NCBI GenBank assembly: GCA_964524185.1
Contig: CAZGCI010000008.1
Coordinates: 1-64,000 of the forward strand
Direction of reading: 5' to 3'
Origin: Thiohalocapsa sp964524185
GTDB taxonomy: Bacteria > Pseudomonadota > Gammaproteobacteria > Chromatiales > Chromatiaceae
DNA length: 64,000 nucleotides
The notes under the pieces are model-generated. The model did no database searches, was not told the origin of the DNA, and worked only from the letters and a program-made list of their open reading frames with translations. A program made the translations under genes and the position numbers. Below are positions 25,539 to 36,190 of the stretch, piece after piece. Every line of letters begins with the position of its first letter. Positions within the stretch are counted from its first letter, which is position 1.

Positions 25539-26888
25539 CTATTCTCCTGCCACCGTCATCCGGTCAATGAGCCAGGAACCGGTGGTGATGCTGCTGACGA
25601 AGTCACAGTCATTACCGACGGCAACCAGGCCGCGGAACATATCCGCCAGGTTGCCGGCGATGGTGATTTCCTCCACGGGGAACTGGATCTCGCCATGCTC
25701 CACCCAGAACCCGGCCGCCCCGCGGGAGTAGTCCCCGGTGATCATCTTGACGCCCTGGCCCATCAGGGAGGTCACCAGCAGCCCGCGGTCCAGGCGCCGG
25801 ATCATGGCCTCGCGGTCGTCGCTGCCGAGGGCGATGCTGAGATTCCGCGCCCCGCCGGCATTGCCGGTGGTGGTGAGTCCCATCCGGCAGGCGGAATAGT
25901 GATCCAACAGCCAGGTCTTGAGGACGCCGTCCGTGACCAGGTCCTTGGCGGCCGTCGCGACCCCGTCCCCGTCGAACGGGGCGCTGCCCAATCCGCGCAG
26001 CCGGTGGGGCTCCTCGTAGATACGCACGAAGTCCGGAAAGATTCGCTCGCCGAGCTTGTCCAGCAGGAAGCTGGTCTGTCGATAGAGATTGCCGCCGCTG
26101 ATGGCGCCCGCGAGGCTCCGCAGCAGTCCTGTTGCAACGTCGGCGCGGAACAGTACGGGCACCTCGCAGGTGCCGATACGCCGCGCATTCAGGCGGCCGA
26201 GGGTGCGCTCAGCGGCGCGTTGGCCAACGCGCTCCGCCGGCTCGAGGTCGCCGGGTGCCCGGGCCGTGGTCCACCAGAAATCGCGCTGCATGGAGTCCCC
26301 TTCCTTGGCCACCACGGCGCAGCTCAGCTCGTGCCGCGTGCTGGGATAGCCGCCGACGAACCCATGGCTGTTACCGTACACGGAGAGCCCCGCGCTGCTG
26401 CCGAAGCTCGCCCCCTCAGAGTTCACGATGCGCGGGTCGGCAGAGCGCGCGGCCTCTTCGCAGTCGATGGCGAGCTGTACCGCGTCGTCCACGGCAATAT
26501 CCCAAGGGTGGTTCAGGTCGAGGTCGGGCACGGCCGTGGCCATGAGGGCCGCGGGCGCCAGGCCGGCACAGCGGTCTTCCTGCGTATGGGTGGCGATGCT
26601 GCACGCTTGGCGCACGGCATCGCGCACGGCCTCGGCGCTCAGGTCCGACGTGCTCGCCGAGCCCTTGCGATGGCCGAAGTAGACGCTGATGCCGAGGCCG
26701 TGATCGCGCGTATGCTCGACGGTTTCGACCTCGCCTAGACGCACGGCGATCTCGAGGCCCGTGGTGTTGGACACCACAGCCTCGGCCGCCGAGGCCCCGC
26801 GACGCTTGGCCTCTTGTAACAGGTCTGCAATGGTTTGTTCGAGCTGGGCGAGGCGTTCGCCGGTGTCGACCGGGGCCAGGTTGGGCAT
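25539..26888 (-). CDS. pmbA: Metalloprotease PmbA/TldE
   Basis: 449 residues. PmbA (TldE) is the non-zinc partner of TldD; the heterodimer degrades unfolded peptides, matures microcin B17 and degrades CcdA. Seen: GLEIAVRLGEVETVEHTRDHGLGISVYFGHRKGSAS, the glycine-rich TGNAGGARNL, and the C-terminal GDYSRGAAGFWVEHGEIQFPVEEITIAGNL. Cytoplasmic. It follows tldD on the same strand (60 bases), as in some gammaproteobacteria where both genes are adjacent. Confidence 0.94.
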   Translation of the reverse strand: MPNLAPVDTGERLAQLEQTIADLLQEAKRRGASAAEAVVSNTTGLEIAVRLGEVETVEHTRDHGLGISVYFGHRKGSASTSDLSAEAVRDAVRQACSIATHTQEDRCAGLAPAALMATAVPDLDLNHPWDIAVDDAVQLAIDCEEAARSADPRIVNSEGASFGSSAGLSVYGNSHGFVGGYPSTRHELSCAVVAKEGDSMQRDFWWTTARAPGDLEPAERVGQRAAERTLGRLNARRIGTCEVPVLFRADVATGLLRSLAGAISGGNLYRQTSFLLDKLGERIFPDFVRIYEEPHRLRGLGSAPFDGDGVATAAKDLVTDGVLKTWLLDHYSACRMGLTTTGNAGGARNLSIALGSDDREAMIRRLDRGLLVTSLMGQGVKMITGDYSRGAAGFWVEHGEIQFPVEEITIAGNLADMFRGLVAVGNDCDFVSSITTGSWLIDRMTVAGE

Positions 26889-26948
26889 GGGCTGGGTCCG
26901 TGTTCCGTGTCAGGTTGGCGTTAAGGGGGCAAAGCCCTAGCCGACGTG

Positions 26949-28391
26949 TCAGCCGGCGGTGCCGCCGACGGTCAGGCCGTCGATCCGCAGCGTCGGCTGC
27001 CCGACGCCCACCGGAACGCTTTGCCCGTCCTTGCCGCAGGTGCCGATGCCGTCGTCGAGCTTGAGGTCGTTGCCGATCATGCTCACGCGGGTCAGCACGT
27101 CCGGGCCGTTGCCCACCAGCGTTGCGCCCTTCACCGGCCGACCCACCTTGCCATTCTCGATGAGGTAGGCCTCGCTGGCCGAAAAGGTAAACTTGCCCGA
27201 GGTGATATCCACTTGGCCGCCGCCGAAGTTGACCGCGTAGAGCCCCTTGTCCACGGACGCGATGATCTCTGCAGGGTCCCTGTCGCCGGGCCGCATGTAG
27301 GTGTTGGTCATGCGTGGCATCGGCAGGTGTGCATAGGACTCACGACGCCCGTTGCCGGTGGCGGCCATGCCCATCAGCCGGGCGTTCAGGCGGTCCTGCA
27401 TGTAGCCCGCGAGCACGCCGTCTTCGATGAGCGTCGTACAGCTGGTGGGTGTCCCTTCGTCGTCCACGCTCAATGAACCGCGGCGCTCCGGCAAGGTGCC
27501 ATCGTCCACCACCGTCACCCCCGGCGCGGCGACGCGCTCGCCGAGGCGACCGGCAAAGGCCGAGGTGCCCTTGCGGTTGAAATCGCCCTCGAGGCCGTGG
27601 CCGATGGCCTCGTGCAGGAGTACACCGGGCCAACCGGCGCCGAGGACAACGGTCATGGTGCCGGCGGGTGCGGGCCCTGCCTCCAGGCTCACTAGGGCTT
27701 GGCGGACGGCCTCGCGGGCGAAGCCGAGCGCCCGATCCTGTTCCACGAAATAACTCAGATCGCGCCGCGCGCCGCCGCCGCTGCTCGCCTGCTCGCGGCG
27801 GCCGTTCTCCTCCACCACGACACTGACGCTCAAGCGAATGAGCGGCCGAACGTCGGCGCTCATGCGGCCGTCGTCGCCGATGACCAGGATGGTGTCCTGC
27901 ACCGCCACCAAGCTCGCGATGACCTGTGTCACCCGCGGGTCTGCCCGTCGCGCCTCGTCATCGACGCGGTGCAACAGCGCTGCCTTCTCCGTGTCGCCCA
28001 GGCTCTCGATGGGGTTCAGCGGCTGGTAGAGCCGGCCCACCTCCGGTGCACTGCCGGCGCGCACGCTGCCCTGGCGGCCGCTGCCGGCAATGGCCCGCGC
28101 GGCCTCGGCTGCCTGAGCCAGCGCCGGAAATTGCAGCTCGTCCGAATAGGCAAAGCCGGTTTTCTCACCGGCAATGGCGCGCAAGCCGGCACCTTGCTCG
28201 ATGCTGTAGTTGCCGTCTCGGATGATGCCGTCTTCCAGCACCCACGACTGTAGCCGACTGGACTGGAAATAGATGTCCGCAGCGTCGATGGAAGGGCAAT
28301 GCAGTGCGCTCACCAGACGCTCCAGGTGACCGTCATCGAGACCGACGGGCGCGAGGATCTGGCTGCGAGCGATGGCGAGGGTATCGGGCAT
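26949..28391 (-). CDS. tldD: Metalloprotease TldD
   Basis: 480 residues. Zinc-binding HEAIGHGLEGD (H260-E261-x3-H265), together with the C-terminal Cys region (DDGIGTCGKDGQ), defines TldD, the catalytic subunit of the TldD/TldE peptidase. The genetic order nitrilase-tldD-pmbA downstream of yhdP and rng is a conserved gammaproteobacterial block. ATG at 28391. Confidence 0.95.
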   Translation of the reverse strand: MPDTLAIARSQILAPVGLDDGHLERLVSALHCPSIDAADIYFQSSRLQSWVLEDGIIRDGNYSIEQGAGLRAIAGEKTGFAYSDELQFPALAQAAEAARAIAGSGRQGSVRAGSAPEVGRLYQPLNPIESLGDTEKAALLHRVDDEARRADPRVTQVIASLVAVQDTILVIGDDGRMSADVRPLIRLSVSVVVEENGRREQASSGGGARRDLSYFVEQDRALGFAREAVRQALVSLEAGPAPAGTMTVVLGAGWPGVLLHEAIGHGLEGDFNRKGTSAFAGRLGERVAAPGVTVVDDGTLPERRGSLSVDDEGTPTSCTTLIEDGVLAGYMQDRLNARLMGMAATGNGRRESYAHLPMPRMTNTYMRPGDRDPAEIIASVDKGLYAVNFGGGQVDITSGKFTFSASEAYLIENGKVGRPVKGATLVGNGPDVLTRVSMIGNDLKLDDGIGTCGKDGQSVPVGVGQPTLRIDGLTVGGTAG

Positions 28392-28778
28392 AGTCGGATG
28401 GGCAACTGGAAATGAGGGGCCGGGGGCCGGGAGCTAGGGGCAAGGGGCTAGGCGCTGGTAAGCGGATCGCGTGTGCGTCCTTGGCCTAACCGCTGCGCGC
28501 CCCGGTCTGATGCGGAAGTATTGGGGCCATGCCAGACTCCGGCAAGCACAGGGGTGGCATGGGTGGCAACGCAGTTGCGTGCTTCCCAGCGCCCACTGCC
28601 ATGCCCGGAAGCTCGCCAGGCGCGCTCGCGGCCGCGCTCGGGGCACCGCTCGGGGCACCGTGGAGCGGTGCGATGAGATTGAAGCCTTTGGCCAGTTGTC
28701 CTTGGCCCTCGGCCCTTGCGCGTGAGAGCCGCCGACGTCCCGACCCCTTGCGGGTCGGCAGCACCGCCTCGCTCATGC
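28392..28778. other. Intergenic with heptamer array
   Basis: 387 bases between nit and tldD. A heptamer array lies at 28416-28457; another GGCCCTCGGCCCTTGC segment (about 28709-28725) matches the inverted repeat arm at 13087. A short direct repeat CGCTCGGGGCACCG occurs near 28635-28660. No gene. Confidence 0.4.
28416..28457. repeat. Heptamer tandem repeat, 6 degenerate units
   Basis: Units GGGGCCG, GGGGCCG, GGAGCTA, GGGGCAA, GGGGCTA, GGCGCTG in register. Confidence 0.8.
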
Positions 28779-29606
28779 CTACCGACACTTCAGCCGCCGA
28801 TGCTCCAAGGTCGGAAAGGTGCGGCGCACCGAGTCCTGGAACCCGCGGTCGAGGGGTGAGCAGATATAGCCCGTGCCGCGGGGTACCTGGGCGAGGATGG
28901 CGCCCCAGGGGTCGACGATCATGCTGTGGCCGTGGGTCTCGCGCCCGCTCAGGTGGTAGCCGCCCTGGGCGGCTGCGACCACGTACACCAAGTTTTCAAT
29001 GGCGCGGGCCCGGACCAAGGTCTCCCAGTGTGCTTTGCCGGTGAGCGCCGTGAAGGCCGCGGGCACCGCCAGCACTTCGACACCGCTGTCTAGCATGTGG
29101 CGCACCAGCTCCGGGAACCGCAGGTCGTAGCAAACCACGATACCAAGGCGGCCGAACGGGCTGTCCACCACTACGGGATCGCTACCGGCCTCGATGGTCG
29201 CCGATTCCTCGTAGCGCTCGTCGGCGCCGGGCAGGTTCACGTCGAACAGGTGAATCTTGTCGTAGCGGGCGACGCGTGCGCCCCGATCGTTGAACACCAG
29301 CGATGCGGCGCGCATGCGCTCGGGGCTCGTGGCGCGCAGTGGGATGGTGCCGCCCACGAGCCACACCCCGAGGCGGGCTGCGGTCTCGGCCAGAAAGCGC
29401 TGCAATGGGCCGTCGCCGTCTGCTTCGCATAGCGACAAGGTGTCCCGGTCCTGCCGGCCCATGAAGGCAAAATTCTCCGGCAGCACCACCAGTCCGGCGC
29501 CGGCTTGTGCCGCCTCTTCAATCAGCCGTTCAACCTCCAGGAGGTTGGCATTCACATTCGGGCCGGTGGCCATCTGCACGGCCGCAACTCGGGGCTTTGG
29601 ACTCAT
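28779..29606 (-). CDS. Nitrilase-family amidase (Nit/YbeM type)
   Basis: 275 residues of the carbon-nitrogen hydrolase superfamily. The Glu-Lys-Cys triad is visible: PENFAFMG (Glu), RYDKIHLFDVNLPG (Lys), VVCYDLRFPEL (Cys). This branch, next to tldD and yhdP, corresponds to Nit1/Nit2-like deaminated-glutathione amidases, which repair side products of transamination; substrate assignment is by family. Cytoplasmic. Confidence 0.9.
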   Translation of the reverse strand: MSPKPRVAAVQMATGPNVNANLLEVERLIEEAAQAGAGLVVLPENFAFMGRQDRDTLSLCEADGDGPLQRFLAETAARLGVWLVGGTIPLRATSPERMRAASLVFNDRGARVARYDKIHLFDVNLPGADERYEESATIEAGSDPVVVDSPFGRLGIVVCYDLRFPELVRHMLDSGVEVLAVPAAFTALTGKAHWETLVRARAIENLVYVVAAAQGGYHLSGRETHGHSMIVDPWGAILAQVPRGTGYICSPLDRGFQDSVRRTFPTLEHRRLKCR

Positions 29607-29794
29607 TGGGCTTCACTCCGCACGGCGTCTCAGTGGACAGCGTTACACACTGTGACGCCCATGTGACGAATGGCTCGCGATCCCAAACCATAGCACTGTG
29701 CGCCGCGGGCCGTCGGGGCGCCGGGCCGCGGCCGGTGCCGCCGCCGGTGCCCCCGCTGCTACAGGCCGGCCACCCAGACGCAGCGCCAGCGGGC

Positions 29795-32700
29795 TCAATT
29801 TTGGTCCAGGAAGGGGCTCACGGCTGGCGCGGGTGTGCGCCGCCCCCCGTTGTCGACGCCCGACGATGTGCGGCTAGCGGGGGCGCCTGTACTGCCGTTG
29901 CTCGTGGCCTCCGGCCCCAGCAGGTCCGGCAGCGAGCGGATGCCGTTGCTGCCACCGACGCGCTGCACCTCAGGCTCGTCCCAGGGACCGGTGACCCGGT
30001 ATTCGAAGCTCGCGAGCTGGCTGACGGCGTTGCCCGACACCTGATCCGCGAGCAACACGGCCGCCCCCACCAGGGGACCGCCGGCTACGGCACCGGCGAT
30101 GGCCACACCGGTGCCGATCTTCGGTGTCACGCGGACGTTCTGGTCGAAGCCCTGCTCCAGCAGGTTCACGCTGCCGCGCACCCGGATGTCTGCGGTCGAG
30201 GACAGAATATCCAGGCGGCCGATCCGGGCCTGACCCTGACCGATGGACAGTTGCCCGTCGATGCTGTCGAAGGTGAACCCGGCGGTAAACAGGTCGCGGA
30301 AATCGAGGCTGAGCCGTCGCTCCAGGGCGCCCAGATTCAGCACCCCGAGCAAGCGGCCGACCCCCGGCTCCACTTCCAAGAGGCGGCCGGCGCCGATGTC
30401 TAGGGTGAGGCTGCCGCGGGCGCGCGCGAGCCGGAAGCCATTCGGGCCGCCGGGCCAGCTCAGCGTCAGCTCCGCCTTGGATGGCGCCCCGTCCAGGGCG
30501 CTGTAATGCCCGGCGTCGCGCAGCAGCGCGCCCAGATCCTGGCTGCGCAGGCTGACGGCCACGGCGGTCTCCGTGTAGTCGGTGGCGTCGCGGGTCCAAC
30601 TGCCGCTCCCCGTGGCCGTCATCCGGGGGCCGGTGAGTGAAAAGTCCCTGGCCTCCAGGCCGTCCGGCACGCGTGCAAGGTCCAGCCGCAGCCGACCCAG
30701 CGTATCGCTGCCGTGGCGAAGCGCCTCGATCTGCACCGACAGCGGCGGCACCTGCCGCGGGTCCGGTCCGGTGGCGGTGGCCGGGTCGCTTGGCGGCTGG
30801 GCGCTCAGCAGTGGCTCCAGGTCCAGCGTGTCCAGTCGAATCGCCACCGGCGCGCGGTCGTCTCCGGGCAGTTGCACGCTGGCGCTGTTGTCTGCCGTCT
30901 CGAGGCCGATGCGCCAGCCACCGTTGGCGGGTGTCACTGCGGCGCGGATAGCCTCGAACCGCAGAGCGCCGAGTTCAAGGGCGTCGGCGGACAGGCGCAC
31001 CGGCAGCAGCGGTAGGTCCGACTGCCCACCCGGCCCGTCGGCCTGGGCCAGCAGCGGCTCGTTGGCGCGCCACCACTCGAGCCAGGTGCCGAGATCCACG
31101 GTGCCGAGCCTGCCTCCCACCTGGATGCCGGGGGTGGCAGGCAGCGCCTCCGGCACCTGGTTCAGGTCCACGGCGATGCGGCGCGGTGCGAGGGCGGTGC
31201 CATCGCGATCCAGTTCCACCTGCGCGCCCAGGTCGTCGAGCTGCACGTTCACGAGGATTGGCTTGGCCGGCACCAGTGCTGTCTCCACACGGAGCGGGCG
31301 CGCGTCACCGGCGGCCTTGCCGAAGGGCGGCGGCAGGTCCACCGCGAGACCGGTCAGCGCCGAGGTCAGCAACAGGCGCACGGGCGGGCGCGCCGCCGCG
31401 GCGTCGGCGTTGTCCAGACTCGCTTGCAACTGCCAGTCCACGTCACCCTCGGCCAGGGCCCACCAGGGACTCGGTAGGGCGTCTGCCAGGCGTGCCATCG
31501 GCGTGCTGCCGCGGGCGGTGACATCGGTGCGCCCGGCCGGGGTGTCCGCGTCCGGACGGTGGGTTGCGATATCGATGCGCAGGGCCTGTTCGCCAAACCG
31601 CGCCGCGATGGCCTCGGCCTGCAGGCCCGAGTCGTCGAAGCGCAGGCTGCCGTCGATGTCTGTCAGCTCGAGCTCGGCATCGCGCAGCGTCAGCGCGGCG
31701 TCTTCGCCGAAGCTGAGTTCCCCCGCGTAGCCGAAGCGCAGGTCCCGCCGCAGCGGCACATCCAGTTTGAGCCCCAGGTGGCCGCTGCCGCCGACCGCCA
31801 GCGCCCGCGGAATGCCGCCGAGCGTCTCCGCCAGCGGTGTATCTGCGAGCACCGCCAGCCCGTCCGTGAGTGGGCCGGTGCCTGCGGTTTCGATGACGAG
31901 GTACTCGGGCTCCCAGAGGTTGGGTATCCGGGCCTGGCCCGAGGTGATGTCCGTGCCCAAAATGCGGCCGCTGGCGAGCTCCATGTCGAGGCTGCGGCGG
32001 TCGAAGCGCAGGGTTACGTCCAGGTCCTCCAGCCAGGGCCAGCTGCGTGCTTCCCGCCCTGCTGGCTCGTCCGCGGCAGACATGCCTGGGGCGTCGGATC
32101 GTCGGCGTGGTGGCTGGTAGTCCAGTACGCCGTCGCGCACGCGCAGCTCAAGCCGGAACCAGCCCTGGCCGTCGTCGAAGGGGAACGCCCCCAGGGGTCC
32201 ACGCAGCAGCAGGTCGCCGGAGCCGAGCTCGCCGGCGACGATGGCGCGGTCCAGCCAGTCGTAAAGCCCCGCGTCCATCCTCGAGACCGGCAGGTAGCGC
32301 GGCACCGCATCGGCGTTGCCGCCGCGGACGTGGGTGTGCAGATCGATGTACGGCGGCGCGTCCGGCAGGGTGCGCAGCCAGAGTCGGCTCAAGGTGTTAA
32401 CGTCCGGGGTGTCGACCGCCAGGGCATCGCTCCAGACCTCGAGCCCGGTCTCCGTCTGGCGCCATTGCAGCAGCCCAGCAAGCCGCGTCAGTTGCAGCGG
32501 CTCGACAAGGTGCGGGCGGATGTCTAGATGCGCGTCCTGGGCTGTGATGCCGACGGCGCCGCGCCCGGGTGCGGCGGAGAAGCGCAGATCGACGCCGTCC
32601 AGCGGCGGAATCGGCCCCGCCGCCGGGATGTCTGCCGCGGCCGCGTCGGCCTGCGCAGGGTCCGGGCCGACGCCGAGCCCGGCGATTCGGCCCTGTGCAA

Positions 32701-33959
32701 GCCAGTCCCTAACGCCCTCGCTGCCGTCGCCAGGCCAGTCCAGGCGCACCTGCACGGCCTCGAGCCGACCGGCGATGCGCCCCGCCAGCGCCGGCTGCAG
32801 CGCCGCGGGCACCGCGTCGGCCGCCGCGAAGGCCGCCACCTCTGCTAGGCGTGCCAGCGGCAAGCCGCCGAGCCAGCCCTGCATGCGTCGGACGCCGCCA
32901 TTGTCCGCGGCGGCGCCAATCAGCTGCAACGCCGTGTGCTCCGCTGTCAGCAGGTCGCCGAAGAGCTTGAGTTGCGGCACGTCCAGCCGCCAGCCGCCGT
33001 TGTCCTGCTCCCAGCGCGCGAGCCCGCCGACGTCGCCCAGGGTCAGCGTTGCGGGCGCCGCGTCGGCGTCAGCGTCGAGCCCCCCTGCAACCGGCGCCAT
33101 CGCGTCTGCGGGGCGGCTGAGCACCAGGTCGTCCAGCCACACGCGGTTGGTGGAGCGCGTCCATTGGCCGCGCTCGAGCTGGTTCCAGGTGGTGAGGTGC
33201 AGCCCCTCCNNNNNNNNNNGCCGGTAAGCGCCCCTGGAGCAACCGGCCGAGGTCCCCGCCACGCCAGTCCGCATAGACCTGCCCAGACCAGGTGTCCGGC
33301 CGATGCGGCGGTCCGTGCAGGTCTGCGAGCAGCGTCAGCTCGCCGCCGGCGTCGCCGGGCGGCAGAGCGCGCACACGCAGTTGATGGCGGCCCGCTTGGT
33401 TCCAAAGCTCGGCGCGGTGGATGTGGAAACTGAGTGGCGGCGCGTCGCTGGCGGCGTCGGTCCAATAGAGGTCGCTGTCGGCCAGGCTGAAACGTCCCTC
33501 GCGCAGGAAGAAGGCGGCGGCACCGCCATCGCCACCGCCGAGCTGGCCGAGTCCGCGAACGCCAATGTGTCCATCTGCGCCGCGCTGCACCTCGAAGCGG
33601 GCCCCCACCAGGGTGACGGCGTTGATGCGCGGTGCCGCTGCCTGCACGGAGGCGCGCAGGTCCAGGCCCACCCGCAGCGCCCGGAGGGCGAGCAGGCGTT
33701 CGCCGCTCTGTGGGTCATGCAGCACCGCGTCGTCGAGGCTCAGCTCCGGGCGCAGCCCGCGCAGGCGCAGCTCTAGGGCACCAACCGCCACGTCGGCGCC
33801 GAGCTCCTCGCTCAGGCGTTCGACGACGAGGGTGCGCAGCCCGTCTGCATGCGGCAGGGCGAGGCGCAGGACCAGGCTCAGCACCGCGACGGCGATCACC
33901 GCAGCGGCAGCAAGCCCGGTTAGGCGCCGCAGCAGGGTGCGCAGGAACCGGGTCACCAT
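29795..33959 (-). CDS. yhdP: YhdP family AsmA-like/DUF3971 transport protein (assembly gap inside)
   Basis: About 1390 residues in two frames interrupted by the ten-N gap at 33210-33219. One N-terminal transmembrane helix (LTGLAAAAVIAVAVLSLVLRLAL) is followed by a very long beta-rich periplasmic region. At the C-terminus is the AsmA_2-type domain (GSVNLLEQGFDQNVRVTPKIGTGVAIAGAVAGGPLVGAAVLLADQV). YhdP and relatives span the periplasm as bridges carrying phospholipids to the outer membrane. The frames join only if the true gap length is a multiple of three, so the ten Ns are a placeholder and not evidence of a frameshift. Lies between rng and nit as in other gammaproteobacteria. Confidence 0.88.
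33210..33219. other. Assembly gap of 10 N inside yhdP
   Basis: Placeholder gap. Flanking YhdP frames require a true length divisible by three. Confidence 0.95.
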
Positions 33960-34050
33960 TGGACGGGCGGCGCGCTGGGGCGCCGTCGGTGGGGTGGGCG
34001 AGCGATCTGCTGTTCGGACATCTGAGGCGGGAAGACCAGCACGGCGCCGG

Positions 34051-35505
34051 TCAGATCAGCACGACGTCATATTGCTCCTGGGTGTACAGGGCCTCCGCCT
34101 GCAACCGGATCGGCTTGCCGATGAACTCCTCCAGCTCCGCGAGATGGCCGGATTCCTCGTCCAGCAGCCGGTCGACGACCTCCTGGGAGGCGAGCACCAG
34201 CAGGGTCTCGACCTCGAATTGGCGTGCCTCGCGCAGGATCTCGCGGAAGATCTCGTAGCAGGTGGTCTCGGCGGTCTTGAGTGAGCCGCGCCCGCCGCAG
34301 CAGGGGCAGGGCTCGCAGAGTACGTGCTCCAGGGACTCGCGGGTGCGCTTGCGCGTCATCTCCACCAAGCCGAGTGCGGACACCTCGGTGATGTGCGTCT
34401 TGGCATGGTCCTTCGCCAGACACTTCTCCAACGCCCGCAGCACCTGGCGCTTGTGCTCATCGTCGGTCATGTCGATGAAGTCGATGATGATGATACCGCC
34501 CAGGTTGCGCAGGCGCAGCTGGCGGCAGATGGCCTGGGCTGCCTCCAGGTTGGTCTTGAAGATGGTCTCCTCGAGGTTGCGGTGGCCGACGAAGGCGCCG
34601 GTGTTGACGTCGATGGTGGTCATGGCCTCCGTCTGGTCGATGACCAGATGCCCGCCGGACTTGAGCTGCACCTTGCGCTCCAGGGCCTTGCGGATTTCAT
34701 CCTCGACGCCGTAGAGGTCGAAGAGCGGCCGCTCGCCGACGTAGTACTCGATCCGCTCGACGATCTCCGGGATGTACTTGGTCGCGAAGGCGAGGGCCTT
34801 GTCCATGGTGGCGCGGGAATCGATGCGCACGCGCTCCACTTCCGGCGTCACCAGATCGCGGAGTGCCCGCAGTGCCAGCGGCAGGTCGTCGTGCATTGCC
34901 CCGATGCCATCGCTGGTATCGCAGCGCTCCTTGATGCCGTGCCATAGCTTGGCGAGGAAGGCCATGTCGCGGCAGAGGGCCGCGTCGTCGACGGCCTCGG
35001 CCGCAGTTCGGGCAATAAAGCCGCCGGCGCGCTCATGCTCGTCGACGTAGCGCTGCAAGATCTCGCGCAGGCGTCTGCGCTCTTCGTCGTCCTCGATCCT
35101 CTGCGATACGCCCGTGTTGCCGAGCCGTGGCATGAAGACCAAGTAGCGCGACGCGAGGGAAATGTTGGTGGTGAGTCGGGCGCCCTTGGTGCCGATGGGG
35201 TCCTTCACCACCTGCACCACGATGTGATCCCCCTCCCGCACGAGGTCCATGATCTGCTCGCTGCGCGGCTCGCCGTCCCTGCCGACGATGTCGGAGGCGT
35301 GCAGGAAGGCCGCCCGTTCCAGCCCGACGTCCACGAAGGCAGCCTGCATGCCGGGCAACACCCGGCAGATGCGCCCGCGGTAGACGTTGCCCACGAGTCC
35401 GCAGCGCTCGGCCCGCTCGATGATGATCTCCTGCACCACGCCATTTTCCACCACCGCGACCCGGGTCTCCGGCGGAGTGACGTTGATGAGGATTTCTTCG
35501 CTCAC
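34051..35505 (-). CDS. rng: Ribonuclease G
   Basis: 484 residues. Endoribonuclease that matures the 5' end of 16S rRNA and degrades some mRNAs. N-terminal S1-type RNA-binding region (GNVYRGRICRVLPGMQAAFVDVGLERAAFLHASD), catalytic acidic residues in GGIIIIDFIDMTDDEHK, and zinc-link cysteines in CEPCPCCGGRG. Length is close to the usual 489 residues; no long RNase E-type scaffold tail. It starts three bases after the maf stop region on the same strand, part of the rlmH-maf-rng-yhdP operon. Confidence 0.96.
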   Translation of the reverse strand: MSEEILINVTPPETRVAVVENGVVQEIIIERAERCGLVGNVYRGRICRVLPGMQAAFVDVGLERAAFLHASDIVGRDGEPRSEQIMDLVREGDHIVVQVVKDPIGTKGARLTTNISLASRYLVFMPRLGNTGVSQRIEDDEERRRLREILQRYVDEHERAGGFIARTAAEAVDDAALCRDMAFLAKLWHGIKERCDTSDGIGAMHDDLPLALRALRDLVTPEVERVRIDSRATMDKALAFATKYIPEIVERIEYYVGERPLFDLYGVEDEIRKALERKVQLKSGGHLVIDQTEAMTTIDVNTGAFVGHRNLEETIFKTNLEAAQAICRQLRLRNLGGIIIIDFIDMTDDEHKRQVLRALEKCLAKDHAKTHITEVSALGLVEMTRKRTRESLEHVLCEPCPCCGGRGSLKTAETTCYEIFREILREARQFEVETLLVLASQEVVDRLLDEESGHLAELEEFIGKPIRLQAEALYTQEQYDVVLI

Positions 35506-35508
35506 GGG

Positions 35509-36183
35509 TCAGGAGTGGCTCAGGGTTGCGGAATCATAGACACGGGGTGCCGGCAGGGCGCTAATGCCCTCGGCGGCGAGGAGCTCGGCGGTCTCGTAGA
35601 GCGGCAGCCCCACAACACCGGACCAGCTGCCGTCGATGCCCACGACGAACACGGCGCCGAGTCCCTGCACCGCGTACCCGCCTGCCTTGTCCCTAGGCTC
35701 GCCGCTGGCCCAGTAGGCAGCGGCCTCTGCCGGGTGGATGTGCCGAAAGCGCACCCGCGTCTCGGTGAGCGCCGTCTGCTCGTGGGCGCCGATCACGGCG
35801 ACCCCCGTCAACACCCGGTGCTCGCGCCCCGAGAGCAGTGCCAGCATCCGCGCGGCGTCGTCGGCATCCACGGGCTTGCCGAGAATCTGATCATCGCAGA
35901 TTACCGCGGTGTCGGCCGCCAGCACGGTGGCTGACATCGATTGGCCACCGGCACCCGCCGCGAGGCTGGAGGACACCGCTCGCGCCTTGGAGACGGCAAT
36001 CCGCAGCACATAGTCCGCCGGTCGCTCACCGGCGCGCGGGGCCTCGTCCACGTCGGCGGATTGCACCGCGGGCGAGAGTCCGATCTGTCGCAGCAGCGCC
36101 AATCGCCGTGGAGATTTAGACGCCAGGATGAGCGGTTTTGCTGCAGTCGGGGCCGGCCCGTGTTGGCGTGGGTTGGATGCCAT
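35509..36183 (-). CDS. maf: Maf nucleoside triphosphate pyrophosphatase
   Basis: About 224 residues. House-cleaning pyrophosphatase for dTTP/UTP or modified nucleotides. Seen: LILASKSPRRLALLRQIG (nucleotide-binding loop), ADTAVICDDQILGKP, and GYAVQGLGAVFVVGIDGSWSGVVGLPL. Start uncertain: ATG at 36183 lies seven bases after the rlmH stop, GTG at 36198 overlaps rlmH. Tightly linked to rng. Confidence 0.92.
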   Translation of the reverse strand: MASNPRQHGPAPTAAKPLILASKSPRRLALLRQIGLSPAVQSADVDEAPRAGERPADYVLRIAVSKARAVSSSLAAGAGGQSMSATVLAADTAVICDDQILGKPVDADDAARMLALLSGREHRVLTGVAVIGAHEQTALTETRVRFRHIHPAEAAAYWASGEPRDKAGGYAVQGLGAVFVVGIDGSWSGVVGLPLYETAELLAAEGISALPAPRVYDSATLSHS

Positions 36184-36190
36184 GCAGTCT

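Noticed and set aside
30582..31730. 382-residue plus-strand frame within yhdP
   Set aside because: Ser/Arg-rich antisense shadow without domains.
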